Assembly: GCA_964625225.1 (NCBI GenBank)
Contig: CAZVAR010000150.1
Span: forward strand, 1-8,366
Direction of reading: 5' to 3'
DNA length: 8,366 bases
Origin: CAZVAR01 sp964625225
Lineage (GTDB): Bacteria > Pseudomonadota > Alphaproteobacteria > JAJUGE01
In this document: positions 1-6,123 of the stretch, piece after piece
How positions within the stretch are numbered: the stretch's first letter is position 1
Layout: each line of letters opens with the position of its first letter
Translations under genes and position numbers: made by a program
The notes under the pieces: model-generated
Databases searched by the model: none
What the model was told of the DNA's origin: nothing
The model's input: only the letters and a program-made list of their open reading frames with translations

Positions 1-481
<481 letters not shown>

Positions 482-587
482 GCGTCTTGCCTCTTCCGTG
501 TCTGTGCAGCAGGTTCGCGGAGCCTTGCAACAAGCGCTGCCGATAACCCCTAACGGGAATTGGGCAACGGGTCCTTGCTTCGTGGCC

Positions 588-617
588 TATATATGAAGGC
601 AATTTGGGGCGTACAAG
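588..617 (-). promoter_or_regulatory. Candidate dnaK promoter, heat-shock sigma (RpoH)-like, with long leader
   Basis: Read on the minus strand, CTTGTAC (617-611) is followed by TCATATA (596-590). This resembles the RpoH consensus CTTG(A)n with CCATNTA, with 15 bases between CTTGTA and TCATATA. The same DNA also reads as TTGTAC-N17-TATATA, so a housekeeping sigma factor could use it. Transcription would start near 580, leaving a leader of about 100 bases before ATG 481. It is the only A+T-rich patch in the 482-702 spacer. No CIRCE inverted repeat (TTAGCACTC-N9-GAGTGCTAA) is visible in this spacer. Assignment to RpoH is by resemblance only. Confidence 0.5.
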
Positions 618-702
618 AAGCCGGGCCGCCGCCGCTCCCGCCAATCCCCGGCGGAATTCCGCCACAAATCGAGGTCTCCGGGCACGGAGGTGGGCGCAAC
701 CC

Positions 703-1626
703 GTGATCGTTTCCGCCAGTTATCGGACCGACATACCGGCCTTCTACGGGAACTGGTTCATCAACCGCCTGCGCGCCGGGTTCTGCCGCACGATCAATCC
801 TTACGACCGTCGGGTCGCGATCCTGCCGCTCACGCGGGAGGCGGTGGACGGTTTCGTGTTCTGGACCCGCAACCTAGCTCCGTTTCTGCCGGCACTCGCC
901 GAGACCTGTCGGCTGGGCTTCCCGTTCTACGTGCAATACACGCTCACCGACTATCCCCGTGAGATCGAGACATCCGTGCCGCCGCCCGAGCGCGGCATCG
1001 CGCACATGCGGGCGCTCGCCGCTCGCCACGGATCGCGAGCGGTCGTTTGGCGCTACGACCCGATCCTCCTTACCTCATTGACCCCGCCGGCCTGGCACCG
1101 GGCGAACTTCGCCTCCCTCGCACGCGCGATCCGGGGGAGTTCGGACGAGGTGGTGGTCTCCTTCGCCCACATGTATCTCAAGACCCGGCGTAACCTGGAT
1201 CTGGCAGCGCGCCGGAGCGGCTTCACCTGGAACGACCCGGCCGACGAGGAGAAGCGAGCGCTGGCCGCCGACCTCGCGGCCATTGCCGCCCAGCACCGCC
1301 TGCGCCTAACGATCTGCAGTCAACCGCAATATGAGAGTGACGGCATTCCGGGCGCGGCCTGCATCGACGCTGCGCGCCTGTCCGATCTCGCCGGCCGCCC
1401 GATCGCGGCCGCCGAGAGAGGTAACCGTCCCGGCTGCCGCTGCGCCGCCAGCCGGGATATCGGCGACTATGACAGCTGCCCGCACGGCTGCACCTACTGC
1501 TACGCGGTGCGGAGCCCGGCCCTCGCGAAGCGGCGTTTCAAGACGCATCGAGCGAATCACGAGGTCCTCGTTCCGCCCGAAGACGCAAACGCGACGCCGC
1601 TGCGCACGCGCCCCCGGCCGACCTAA
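703..1626 (+). CDS. DUF1848 family protein with C-terminal radical-SAM-like cysteine cluster
   Basis: An uncharacterised family (Pfam DUF1848); no function is established. From GTG 703 the product has 307 residues. The N-terminus VIVSASYRTDIPAFYG matches the usual family opening (MI(I/V)SAS.RTDIPAFY), so I prefer GTG 703 to the longer frame from TTG 604, whose 33 extra residues are Arg/Ala-rich and would begin inside the dnaK promoter. GGAGG lies at 686-690, a rather long 12 bases before the GTG. Motifs: FWTRN (53-57), QYTLT (78-82), WRYDPI (116-121), a CRC pair at 245-247 and CPHGCTYCYA (259-268), a C-X3-C-X2-C motif of the type that binds the 4Fe-4S cluster in radical SAM enzymes but located near the C-terminus. 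No signal peptide or membrane segment is seen, so it is probably cytoplasmic. It lies between dnaK and grpE, opposite in strand to both. The family call is firm; the enzymatic role is inference. Confidence 0.9.
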   Translation: MIVSASYRTDIPAFYGNWFINRLRAGFCRTINPYDRRVAILPLTREAVDGFVFWTRNLAPFLPALAETCRLGFPFYVQYTLTDYPREIETSVPPPERGIAHMRALAARHGSRAVVWRYDPILLTSLTPPAWHRANFASLARAIRGSSDEVVVSFAHMYLKTRRNLDLAARRSGFTWNDPADEEKRALAADLAAIAAQHRLRLTICSQPQYESDGIPGAACIDAARLSDLAGRPIAAAERGNRPGCRCAASRDIGDYDSCPHGCTYCYAVRSPALAKRRFKTHRANHEVLVPPEDANATPLRTRPRPT

Positions 1627-1630
1627 AGAC

Positions 1631-1650
1631 GGAAGCTCCCCGGAGATTCC
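1631..1650 (+). terminator. Imperfect inverted repeat just after the DUF1848 gene
   Basis: GGAAGCTCC (1631-1639) and GGAGATTCC (1642-1650) are complementary at 8 of 9 positions around a 2-base centre, with one G-A mismatch. It begins 4 bases after the DUF1848 stop codon, where a transcription terminator would be expected. There is no T-run on either strand, so a classical intrinsic terminator is not supported. Confidence 0.25.
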
Positions 1651-1709
1651 GAACGGCTGTGGCCTTCACCGACGCGAGCGCCGGCCCTCTTCCCGGTCCG
1701 GCAATAGCG

Positions 1710-1738
1710 CGGCGCCAGGTCCGCCGAAGGAGGCGCCG
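1710..1738 (-). terminator. GC-rich hairpin downstream of grpE, possible terminator between convergent genes
   Basis: CGGCGCC (1710-1716) pairs with GGCGCCG (1732-1738) across a 15-base loop; a competing shorter stem CGGCG/CGCCG (1710-1714/1722-1726) also exists. It lies 14 bases past the grpE stop codon, in the 126 bp spacer where DUF1848 and grpE converge. No T-tract follows it on either strand, so it could be a Rho-dependent end, a stabilising 3' hairpin or chance in G+C-rich DNA. Confidence 0.3.
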
Positions 1739-1752
1739 GCGATCCACCGACC

Positions 1753-2388
1753 TCAGGCCGTCGTGTCCACGCGCTGCACTTCTTCCGGCTCGCCCTTGGC
1801 GACGCCGACCATGGCCGGGCGCAGCAGGCGACCGTGCATGACGTAGCCGGGCTGCATCACCTGTACCACCGCCCCGGCAGGCTGGCCGCTGTTCTCGACC
1901 TCGAACATTGCTTGATGCACATTGTGGTCGAAGCGGTCCCCGGGCTGCGGCTCGACCTTGCGGATGCCGTGCTTCTCGAAAGCGTGCAACAGCTCGCGCT
2001 CGACCAACTCCACCCCGGAGAGCAGCATCGCCACAGGCCCCTCCTCGTTCCGGACCTCCGCCGGCACGCTTTCCAAGGCTCGGCGCAGATTGTCGGCAAC
2101 CGATAGGAGGTCGCGGGCAAAGCTTGACGCGCCGAACTTCGCGGCATCCTCACGATCCCGCTGCGCGCGCTTCCGGACGTTCTCCATCTCCGCCAGGTCG
2201 CGCAGGTGCCGGTCCTTCAGTTCGGCGACCTCCGCCTCCAGTGCGGCGATGCGTTCCGCGTCCGCCGCCATGGCCGCTTCGGGCCGCTGCCAGCCGTCGG
2301 ACGCCGGCTGCGACGCCTCGCTCGCATCGCCCGACTGCTCGGGGACTCCTGTGTCCTTCATGAACTCGTTGGGCTTATCGTCAGCCAT
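1753..2388 (-). CDS. grpE: Nucleotide exchange factor GrpE
   Basis: GrpE is the cytoplasmic co-chaperone that releases ADP from DnaK and so drives its peptide-release step. From ATG 2388 it has 211 residues, typical for the family. Order: an acidic, Ser/Pro/Gln-rich disordered N-terminus (1-38); a heptad-rich long helix for the dimer coiled coil (about 40-85, AERIAALEAEVAELKDRHLR); the four-helix region ending near residue 142; and the C-terminal beta domain with the signature FDHNVHQAMFEV (153-164) and QPGYVMHGRLLRPAMVGVA (179-197). The frame is open further upstream to a GTG at 2409, but that start would lie inside hrcA, whereas ATG 2388 has AAGGA seven bases ahead. Only 4 bases separate it from the hrcA stop codon, so the two genes form one operon with likely translational coupling. 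Its partner dnaK lies about 1.3 kb downstream, beyond an opposing gene. Confidence 0.97.
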   Translation of the reverse strand: MADDKPNEFMKDTGVPEQSGDASEASQPASDGWQRPEAAMAADAERIAALEAEVAELKDRHLRDLAEMENVRKRAQRDREDAAKFGASSFARDLLSVADNLRRALESVPAEVRNEEGPVAMLLSGVELVERELLHAFEKHGIRKVEPQPGDRFDHNVHQAMFEVENSGQPAGAVVQVMQPGYVMHGRLLRPAMVGVAKGEPEEVQRVDTTA

Positions 2389-2392
2389 TCTC

Positions 2393-3457
2393 TCATCCTT
2401 GTCGAACACCGAGCATTCGGCCGATCACCTTTGCGGTGTAGTCGACCATCGGAATGATGCGCGCATAGTTGAGTCGGGTGGGGCCGATCACGCCGATCGC
2501 CCCGATCACCTGCTCCGTCTCGCTGCGGTAGGGCGCTATGATCATCGACCAGCCGGTATGGCCGAACAGCTCGTTCTCGGCACCGATGAAGATCTGGACA
2601 CCCTCACCCTGCTCGGCTGCATCGACCAGCCGCAGCAGATTTCCCTTCGTTTCCAGTGCGTCGAACAGCGCGCGGATCCGCTCCAGGTCCTCGATCGCGG
2701 TCACGTCGTCCAACAGCCGCGCTTGGCCGCGGACGATCAGTGTCCCGCCGCCGTCGCCGGACCAGACGGCCAATCCGCTCTCGACCACGCTCCGGGTCAG
2801 CTCGTCGAGCGCGGCCCGATGCTCCTCCAGCTCGCGGTGGATATCGGCGCGAGCCTCCGCCAGCGTTCGCCCGATCAGCCGCGCCTGGAGATAGTTGGAC
2901 GCCTGCACCAGCGCCGATGGCGGCAGCCCGGGCGGTAGATCGATCACCCGGTTCTCGACGGTACCGTGGCGATCCACCAGGATAACGAGCGCCCGGCCGT
3001 TCCCGATGCTGACGAACTCGATATGGCTGAGCGAGGCCTCGGCCTTCGGCGCGACCACCAGCCCGGCATAGCGCGAGAGCCCGGCCAGCACTTCGCTCGC
3101 CTGTTCCAGCGCCTGGTTCAAGCTGCGGCCGGCCGCGGCACAGCGCGCTTCGATGTCGCGCCGCTCGTCCTCCGCCAGCCCGCCGATTTCCAGAAGTCCG
3201 TTCACGAACAGGCGCAGGCCCGCCTCGGTCGGCAGCCGCCCGGCAGAGGTATGCGGCGCGTAGAGCAGCCCCAGATCCTGCAGGTCGGCCATGACGTTGC
3301 GGATGGTCGCCGGCGAGAGATGCGTCCCCAGTTTGCGTGCAAGCGTGCGTGACCCCACCGGCTCGCCGGTATCCACATAGGCATCGACGATCATGCGAAA
3401 GATTTCGCGCGATCGTTCGTTGAGATCAGAAATGCTAGGCGACTTGGTCAAGCTCAT
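2393..3457 (-). CDS. hrcA: Heat-inducible transcription repressor HrcA
   Basis: HrcA is a dimeric DNA-binding repressor that normally holds chaperone operons off at the CIRCE operator and depends on GroEL for folding into its active form. The product has 354 residues, the usual size. The N-terminus LNERSREIFRMIVDAYVDTG (12-31) followed by EPVGSRTLAR, LSPATIRNVMADLQDLGLL and HTSAGRLPTEAGLRLFV is the family's winged helix-turn-helix domain. The middle part (about 100-320) is the GAF-like domain with the dimerisation insert, and the C-terminal IGPTRLNYARIIPMVDYTAK is the conserved HrcA ending. The ATG at 3457 gives the family N-terminus; the Shine-Dalgarno signal before it is weak. First gene of the hrcA-grpE operon, divergent from rph. 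No CIRCE element is visible upstream, so autoregulation by the classical operator is not supported here. Confidence 0.97.
   Translation of the reverse strand: MSLTKSPSISDLNERSREIFRMIVDAYVDTGEPVGSRTLARKLGTHLSPATIRNVMADLQDLGLLYAPHTSAGRLPTEAGLRLFVNGLLEIGGLAEDERRDIEARCAAAGRSLNQALEQASEVLAGLSRYAGLVVAPKAEASLSHIEFVSIGNGRALVILVDRHGTVENRVIDLPPGLPPSALVQASNYLQARLIGRTLAEARADIHRELEEHRAALDELTRSVVESGLAVWSGDGGGTLIVRGQARLLDDVTAIEDLERIRALFDALETKGNLLRLVDAAEQGEGVQIFIGAENELFGHTGWSMIIAPYRSETEQVIGAIGVIGPTRLNYARIIPMVDYTAKVIGRMLGVRQG
2396..2400 (-). promoter_or_regulatory. grpE ribosome binding site within the hrcA 3' end
   Basis: AAGGA on the minus strand (2400-2396), with a 7-base spacer to ATG 2388. It overlaps the last codons of hrcA, just before its TGA (2395-2393), and decides the start of grpE in favour of MADDKPNEF over the upstream GTG. 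Confidence 0.7.
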
Positions 3458-3496
3458 GTCGGCGTGCGAAATTTCCCGTCCGCTCGACGGGCTTGG

Positions 3497-3525
3497 AATG
3501 TAAGGACGGGTCTCTACAGCGTCAA
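3497..3525 (-). promoter_or_regulatory. Candidate sigma70-type promoter of hrcA-grpE
   Basis: On the minus strand TTGACG (3525-3520) and TACATT (3502-3497) are separated by exactly 17 bases, matching the housekeeping -35 and -10 hexamers at 5 of 6 and 4 of 6 positions. Transcription would start near 3490, about 33 bases before ATG 3457. The rest of the 155 bp hrcA/rph spacer shows no CIRCE repeat and no convincing promoter for rph on the plus strand. Confidence 0.6.
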
Positions 3526-3612
3526 CGCGGCGGGCCGCGCCACACGACGGTGGACGCCTTCTTCCGGCGGGGGTAGGTTGCCGCCCCCCGACCTCCCATA
3601 TTGAGTCCCGCC

Positions 3613-4338
3613 ATGCGCCCGTCCGGACGAGCCCCCGACCAGTTGCGCCCGATTACGCTCGAGCCCGGCGTCAGCCGCTACGCCGAGGGCTCCTGCCTGT
3701 CGAGCTTCGGGGAGACGCGCGTCCTGTGCACGGCCACGGTCGAGGACCGGGTGCCGCCTTTTCTGCGCAACAGCGGACGCGGCTGGGTCACGGCCGAATA
3801 CGGGATGTTGCCGCGCTCCACCCACACCCGCACCGACCGCGAGGCCACCCGGGGTGGCCAGACCGGACGCACGCAAGAGATCCAACGCCTGATCGGGCGC
3901 AGCCTGCGCGCGGTGACCGACATGGCGCTCATGGGCGAGATCCAGGTCCGTATCGACTGCGACGTCCTGCAAGCCGACGGCGGTACGCGCACGGCGGCGA
4001 TCACCGGTGGTTACGTGGCCCTGCACTTTGCCTTCCAGCACCTGCTTCGGATCGGTGCCGTCAAGGCGATGCCGCTGCGCGACGCCGTGGCGGCGGTTTC
4101 CTGCGGGCTTGTCGGCGGGCAGCCGGTGCTCGACCTGGATTATGCCGAAGACAGCACCGCACAGGCAGACGCGAATTTTGTGATCACCGGCAGCGGCGGG
4201 CTCGTCGAGGTTCAGGCAACCGCCGAGCAGGCACCGTTCGCGCCGGACGAGTTGCTGGCGCTGCTCGGACTCGCCCAGGCGGGCATCGCCGAGTTGATCG
4301 GCCATCAGCGGCGTGCCCTCGGCCTGTCCGACGTCTGA
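3613..4338 (+). CDS. rph: Ribonuclease PH (phosphorolytic tRNA 3' exoribonuclease)
   Basis: RNase PH trims the 3' extensions of tRNA precursors by phosphorolysis, using inorganic phosphate and releasing nucleoside diphosphates; it works as a hexamer in the cytoplasm. From ATG 3613 it has 241 residues, the normal length. The N-terminus MRPSGRAPDQLRPITLEPG is typical. Also seen: EYGMLPRSTHTR (62-73), GRTQEIQRLIGRSLRAV (85-101) with phosphate-site Arg86, DCDVLQADGGTRTAAITGG (115-133) with Arg126, and the active-site acidic stretch LDLDYAEDSTAQAD (173-186). An in-frame TTG at 3601 would add only four residues and has no better ribosome site; neither start has a clear Shine-Dalgarno signal. The gene is intact at the C-terminus. 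It leads the rph-rdgB-hemW operon and is divergent from hrcA, an arrangement familiar in alphaproteobacteria. Confidence 0.97.
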   Translation: MRPSGRAPDQLRPITLEPGVSRYAEGSCLSSFGETRVLCTATVEDRVPPFLRNSGRGWVTAEYGMLPRSTHTRTDREATRGGQTGRTQEIQRLIGRSLRAVTDMALMGEIQVRIDCDVLQADGGTRTAAITGGYVALHFAFQHLLRIGAVKAMPLRDAVAAVSCGLVGGQPVLDLDYAEDSTAQADANFVITGSGGLVEVQATAEQAPFAPDELLALLGLAQAGIAELIGHQRRALGLSDV

Positions 4339-4341
4339 GCC

Positions 4342-4947
4342 ATGCCGCGCCGCTTCACCGGGAGCGACCTCGTCGTCGCCAGCCACAATTCGGGCAAAGT
4401 CGCCGAGATCCGGGCCCTGCTGGGCCCTTGGGTCGCCAGGGTGGTATCGGCAGCCGAGCTTGGCCTGCCGGAGCCGGCGGAAACGGGCACGAGCTTCGCC
4501 GAGAATGCCGCGTTGAAAGCCCGCGCCGCCGCCGAAGGCTCCGGCCTGCCGGCCCTCGCCGACGATTCGGGCCTGGTGGTGCCGGCGCTGGGTGGCGCCC
4601 CGGGAATCCTTTCCGCCCGCTGGGCCGGCGTGCCCCGCGACTTCGATGCCGCCATGGCGCGGGTCGAACGCGAGCTGGGCGCGCACCGGGACCGGCGCGC
4701 GCATTTCGTGGCCGCGCTGGCACTGGCCTGGCCTGACGGGCATTGCGAAATCTTCCAGGGCAGAGTGGACGGCGACCTCGTCTGGCCGCCCCGCGGCAAA
4801 AAGGGCTTCGGTTACGATCCGATGTTCCGGCCCGAGGGGCACGCGCTGACCTTCGGCGAGATGGAGCCGGCGCAGAAGCATGCAATCAGCCACCGGGCGG
4901 ATGCCTTTCGCAAGCTTATCGCAGGCTGCTTCGAGGCGACGCGTTGA
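4342..4947 (+). CDS. rdgB: Non-canonical purine NTP pyrophosphatase (RdgB/HAM1, ITP/XTP/dITP)
   Basis: A house-cleaning enzyme that hydrolyses deaminated purine nucleotides (dITP, ITP, XTP) to the monophosphate and pyrophosphate, keeping them out of DNA and RNA. It has 201 residues, the family norm. Seen in order: the substrate-binding start ASHNSGKVAEI (13-23), ETGTSFAENAALKAR (47-61), the metal/catalytic ADDSGL (73-78) followed by ALGGAPGILSARWAG (82-96), GKKGFGYDPMF in the C-terminal half, and KHAISHRADAFRKL near the end with the base-recognition SHR. One oddity: the usual Asp in the ...GL.VDAL stretch is Pro here (VVPALGG, Pro81). The ATG lies 3 bases after the rph stop codon with no distinct ribosome site, suggesting translational coupling. 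Its last 4 bases overlap the hemW start. Confidence 0.96.
   Translation: MPRRFTGSDLVVASHNSGKVAEIRALLGPWVARVVSAAELGLPEPAETGTSFAENAALKARAAAEGSGLPALADDSGLVVPALGGAPGILSARWAGVPRDFDAAMARVERELGAHRDRRAHFVAALALAWPDGHCEIFQGRVDGDLVWPPRGKKGFGYDPMFRPEGHALTFGEMEPAQKHAISHRADAFRKLIAGCFEATR
4933..4936 (+). promoter_or_regulatory. hemW ribosome binding site inside the rdgB 3' end
   Basis: GAGG, 7 bases before the TTG at 4944, supports TTG as the hemW start codon. The start overlaps the rdgB stop as TTGA, so ribosomes finishing rdgB can re-initiate on hemW. Confidence 0.5.
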
Positions 4948-6116
4948 GCGAGGCACCGCCCTTCGGGATCTACGTCCACTGGCCGTTCTGCAAGGCCAAG
5001 TGCCCGTACTGCGACTTCAACAGCCATGTCCGCGACCGGATCGACCATGCTCGCTGGCGCGCGGCCCTGCTCACCGAGCTTGGGCATTTCGCGGCCGAAA
5101 CGGGGGGACGCACCGTCACCAGTATCTTCTTCGGCGGCGGCACGCCGTCGCTGATGGAGCCCGATACGGTCGCTGCCGTGATCGAGCGGATCGGCGCGGA
5201 CTGGCACCTGCCGCCCGAGGTCGAGATCACGATGGAAGCGAACCCCACCTCGGTCGAGGCCGGTCGGTTCGCAGCCTTTCGCGAGGCCGGTGTCAACCGC
5301 GTCTCGCTCGGCGTCCAGGCGCTTGAGGATGCGGCACTCCGGCAGCTCGGTCGGGAGCACGATGTGACCGAGGCGATCGCCGCGGTCGAGCTGGCGCGAC
5401 GCTGGTTTCCGCGCTGGTCCTTCGATCTGATCTATGCCCGCCCAGGACAGAGCGTCGCCGCCTGGCGGGCCGAGCTGACCCGCGCTCTCGCGCTCGCGGG
5501 AGATCATCTCTCCGTCTACCAGCTCACGATCGAGCCGGGGACGGCCTTCGCAACGCTGCACCGACGCGGCGGCCTGACGCTGCCCGACGACGAGGAGGGG
5601 GGTGCACTCTACGAAGCCACGCAGGAGCTGCTCGGCGCAGCCGGGCTCCCTGCCTACGAGATCTCCAATCACGCCCGGCCGGGGGGCGAATGCCGGCACA
5701 ATCTGCTCTATTGGGCCGGCGGCGATTGGATCGGCGTCGGTCCCGGTGCCCATGGTCGGGTGAGCCGGCCGCGCGCCGAGGGACCGCCCGAGCGGGTCGC
5801 ATTGCGGCAGCGCCGGGCCCCGGAGACGTGGCTCGCCGCGGTCGAGGCCGACGGGCATGGCGGCGAGGAGCAGGCAGCGATTCCCCCCGACGAGGTGGCC
5901 GGCGAGTTGCTGATGATGGGACTGCGCCTGACCCGAGGCATCGATCGCACGGCGTTCCGACGGGCGACCGGCACCGAGCCCGAAGCGTTCTGCGCCCCGG
6001 GCCGCATTAGGGAGTTGGCCGAGGGCGGCTTCATCGAGGCGGACTCGGCGGGTCTTCGCGCGACGGCCGCCGGCCGGCAGCGGCTCGACGCCGTCCTGGC
6101 GCGGCTGCTCGCCTGA
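4944..6116 (+). CDS. hemW: Radical SAM heme chaperone HemW (HemN-like)
   Basis: HemW is a radical SAM family protein that binds heme and delivers it to respiratory enzymes; it was long misannotated as the anaerobic coproporphyrinogen III oxidase HemN. From TTG 4944 it has 390 residues, as expected. The start gives LSEAPPFGIYVHWPFC, the normal N-terminus. The 4Fe-4S motif is C16-X3-C20-X2-C23 in CKAKCPYCDF; Phe25 stands where true HemN has a fourth Cys, which favours HemW. Further motifs: FFGGGTPSL (62-70, SAM binding), ITMEANPTS (95-103), VNRVSLGVQAL, and HNLLYWAGGDWIGVGPGAHG, with the C-terminal HemN-type domain after it. A longer in-frame reading from 4743 would run through rdgB in another frame and lacks family similarity. 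Last gene of the rph operon; it ends 3 bp from the converging lipoprotein gene. Confidence 0.95.
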   Translation: MSEAPPFGIYVHWPFCKAKCPYCDFNSHVRDRIDHARWRAALLTELGHFAAETGGRTVTSIFFGGGTPSLMEPDTVAAVIERIGADWHLPPEVEITMEANPTSVEAGRFAAFREAGVNRVSLGVQALEDAALRQLGREHDVTEAIAAVELARRWFPRWSFDLIYARPGQSVAAWRAELTRALALAGDHLSVYQLTIEPGTAFATLHRRGGLTLPDDEEGGALYEATQELLGAAGLPAYEISNHARPGGECRHNLLYWAGGDWIGVGPGAHGRVSRPRAEGPPERVALRQRRAPETWLAAVEADGHGGEEQAAIPPDEVAGELLMMGLRLTRGIDRTAFRRATGTEPEAFCAPGRIRELAEGGFIEADSAGLRATAAGRQRLDAVLARLLA

Positions 6117-6123
6117 TCATCAG
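6113..6123. repeat. Short palindrome covering the convergent stop codons
   Basis: CTGAT-C-ATCAG is a perfect 5 bp inverted repeat around one base. It contains the hemW TGA (6114-6116) and, on the other strand, the stop codon of the lipoprotein gene (6122-6120). It is too short and unstable to count as an intrinsic terminator and may simply result from two TGA stops facing each other. Confidence 0.3.

Noticed and set aside
482..580. RNA thermometer in the dnaK leader
   Set aside because: I looked for a stretch complementary to the GGAAGAGG ribosome site and found none; only short local stems such as CCC-GTTA-GGG are visible.
565..593. Plus-strand promoter for DUF1848 using the symmetric TATATA (588-593)
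   Set aside because: No -35-like hexamer lies at 16-18 bases spacing on the plus strand (CAACGG at 565-570), so the bidirectional reading is not supported.
604..702. N-terminal extension of the DUF1848 protein from TTG 604
   Set aside because: The 33 extra residues are Arg/Ala-rich without family similarity, and this start would lie within the dnaK promoter; GTG 703 gives the standard family N-terminus.
1922..2938. A 338-codon plus-strand open frame opposite grpE and hrcA
   Set aside because: Crosses the hrcA/grpE junction on the wrong strand; Ser/Arg-rich translation typical of an antisense shadow.
3578..3602. rph promoter TTGCCG...CATATT
   Set aside because: The spacer is only 13 bases, too short for a sigma70 promoter, and the putative -10 would abut the start codon.
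3514..4956. A 480-codon open frame on the minus strand opposite rph and rdgB
   Set aside because: It mirrors two well-recognised genes with complete motifs; long antisense open frames are expected in such G+C-rich coding DNA, and its translation shows no family motif.
4812..5858. A 348-codon open frame on the minus strand opposite hemW
   Set aside because: Shadow of hemW; low-complexity Arg/Gly/Asp-rich translation with no recognisable domain.
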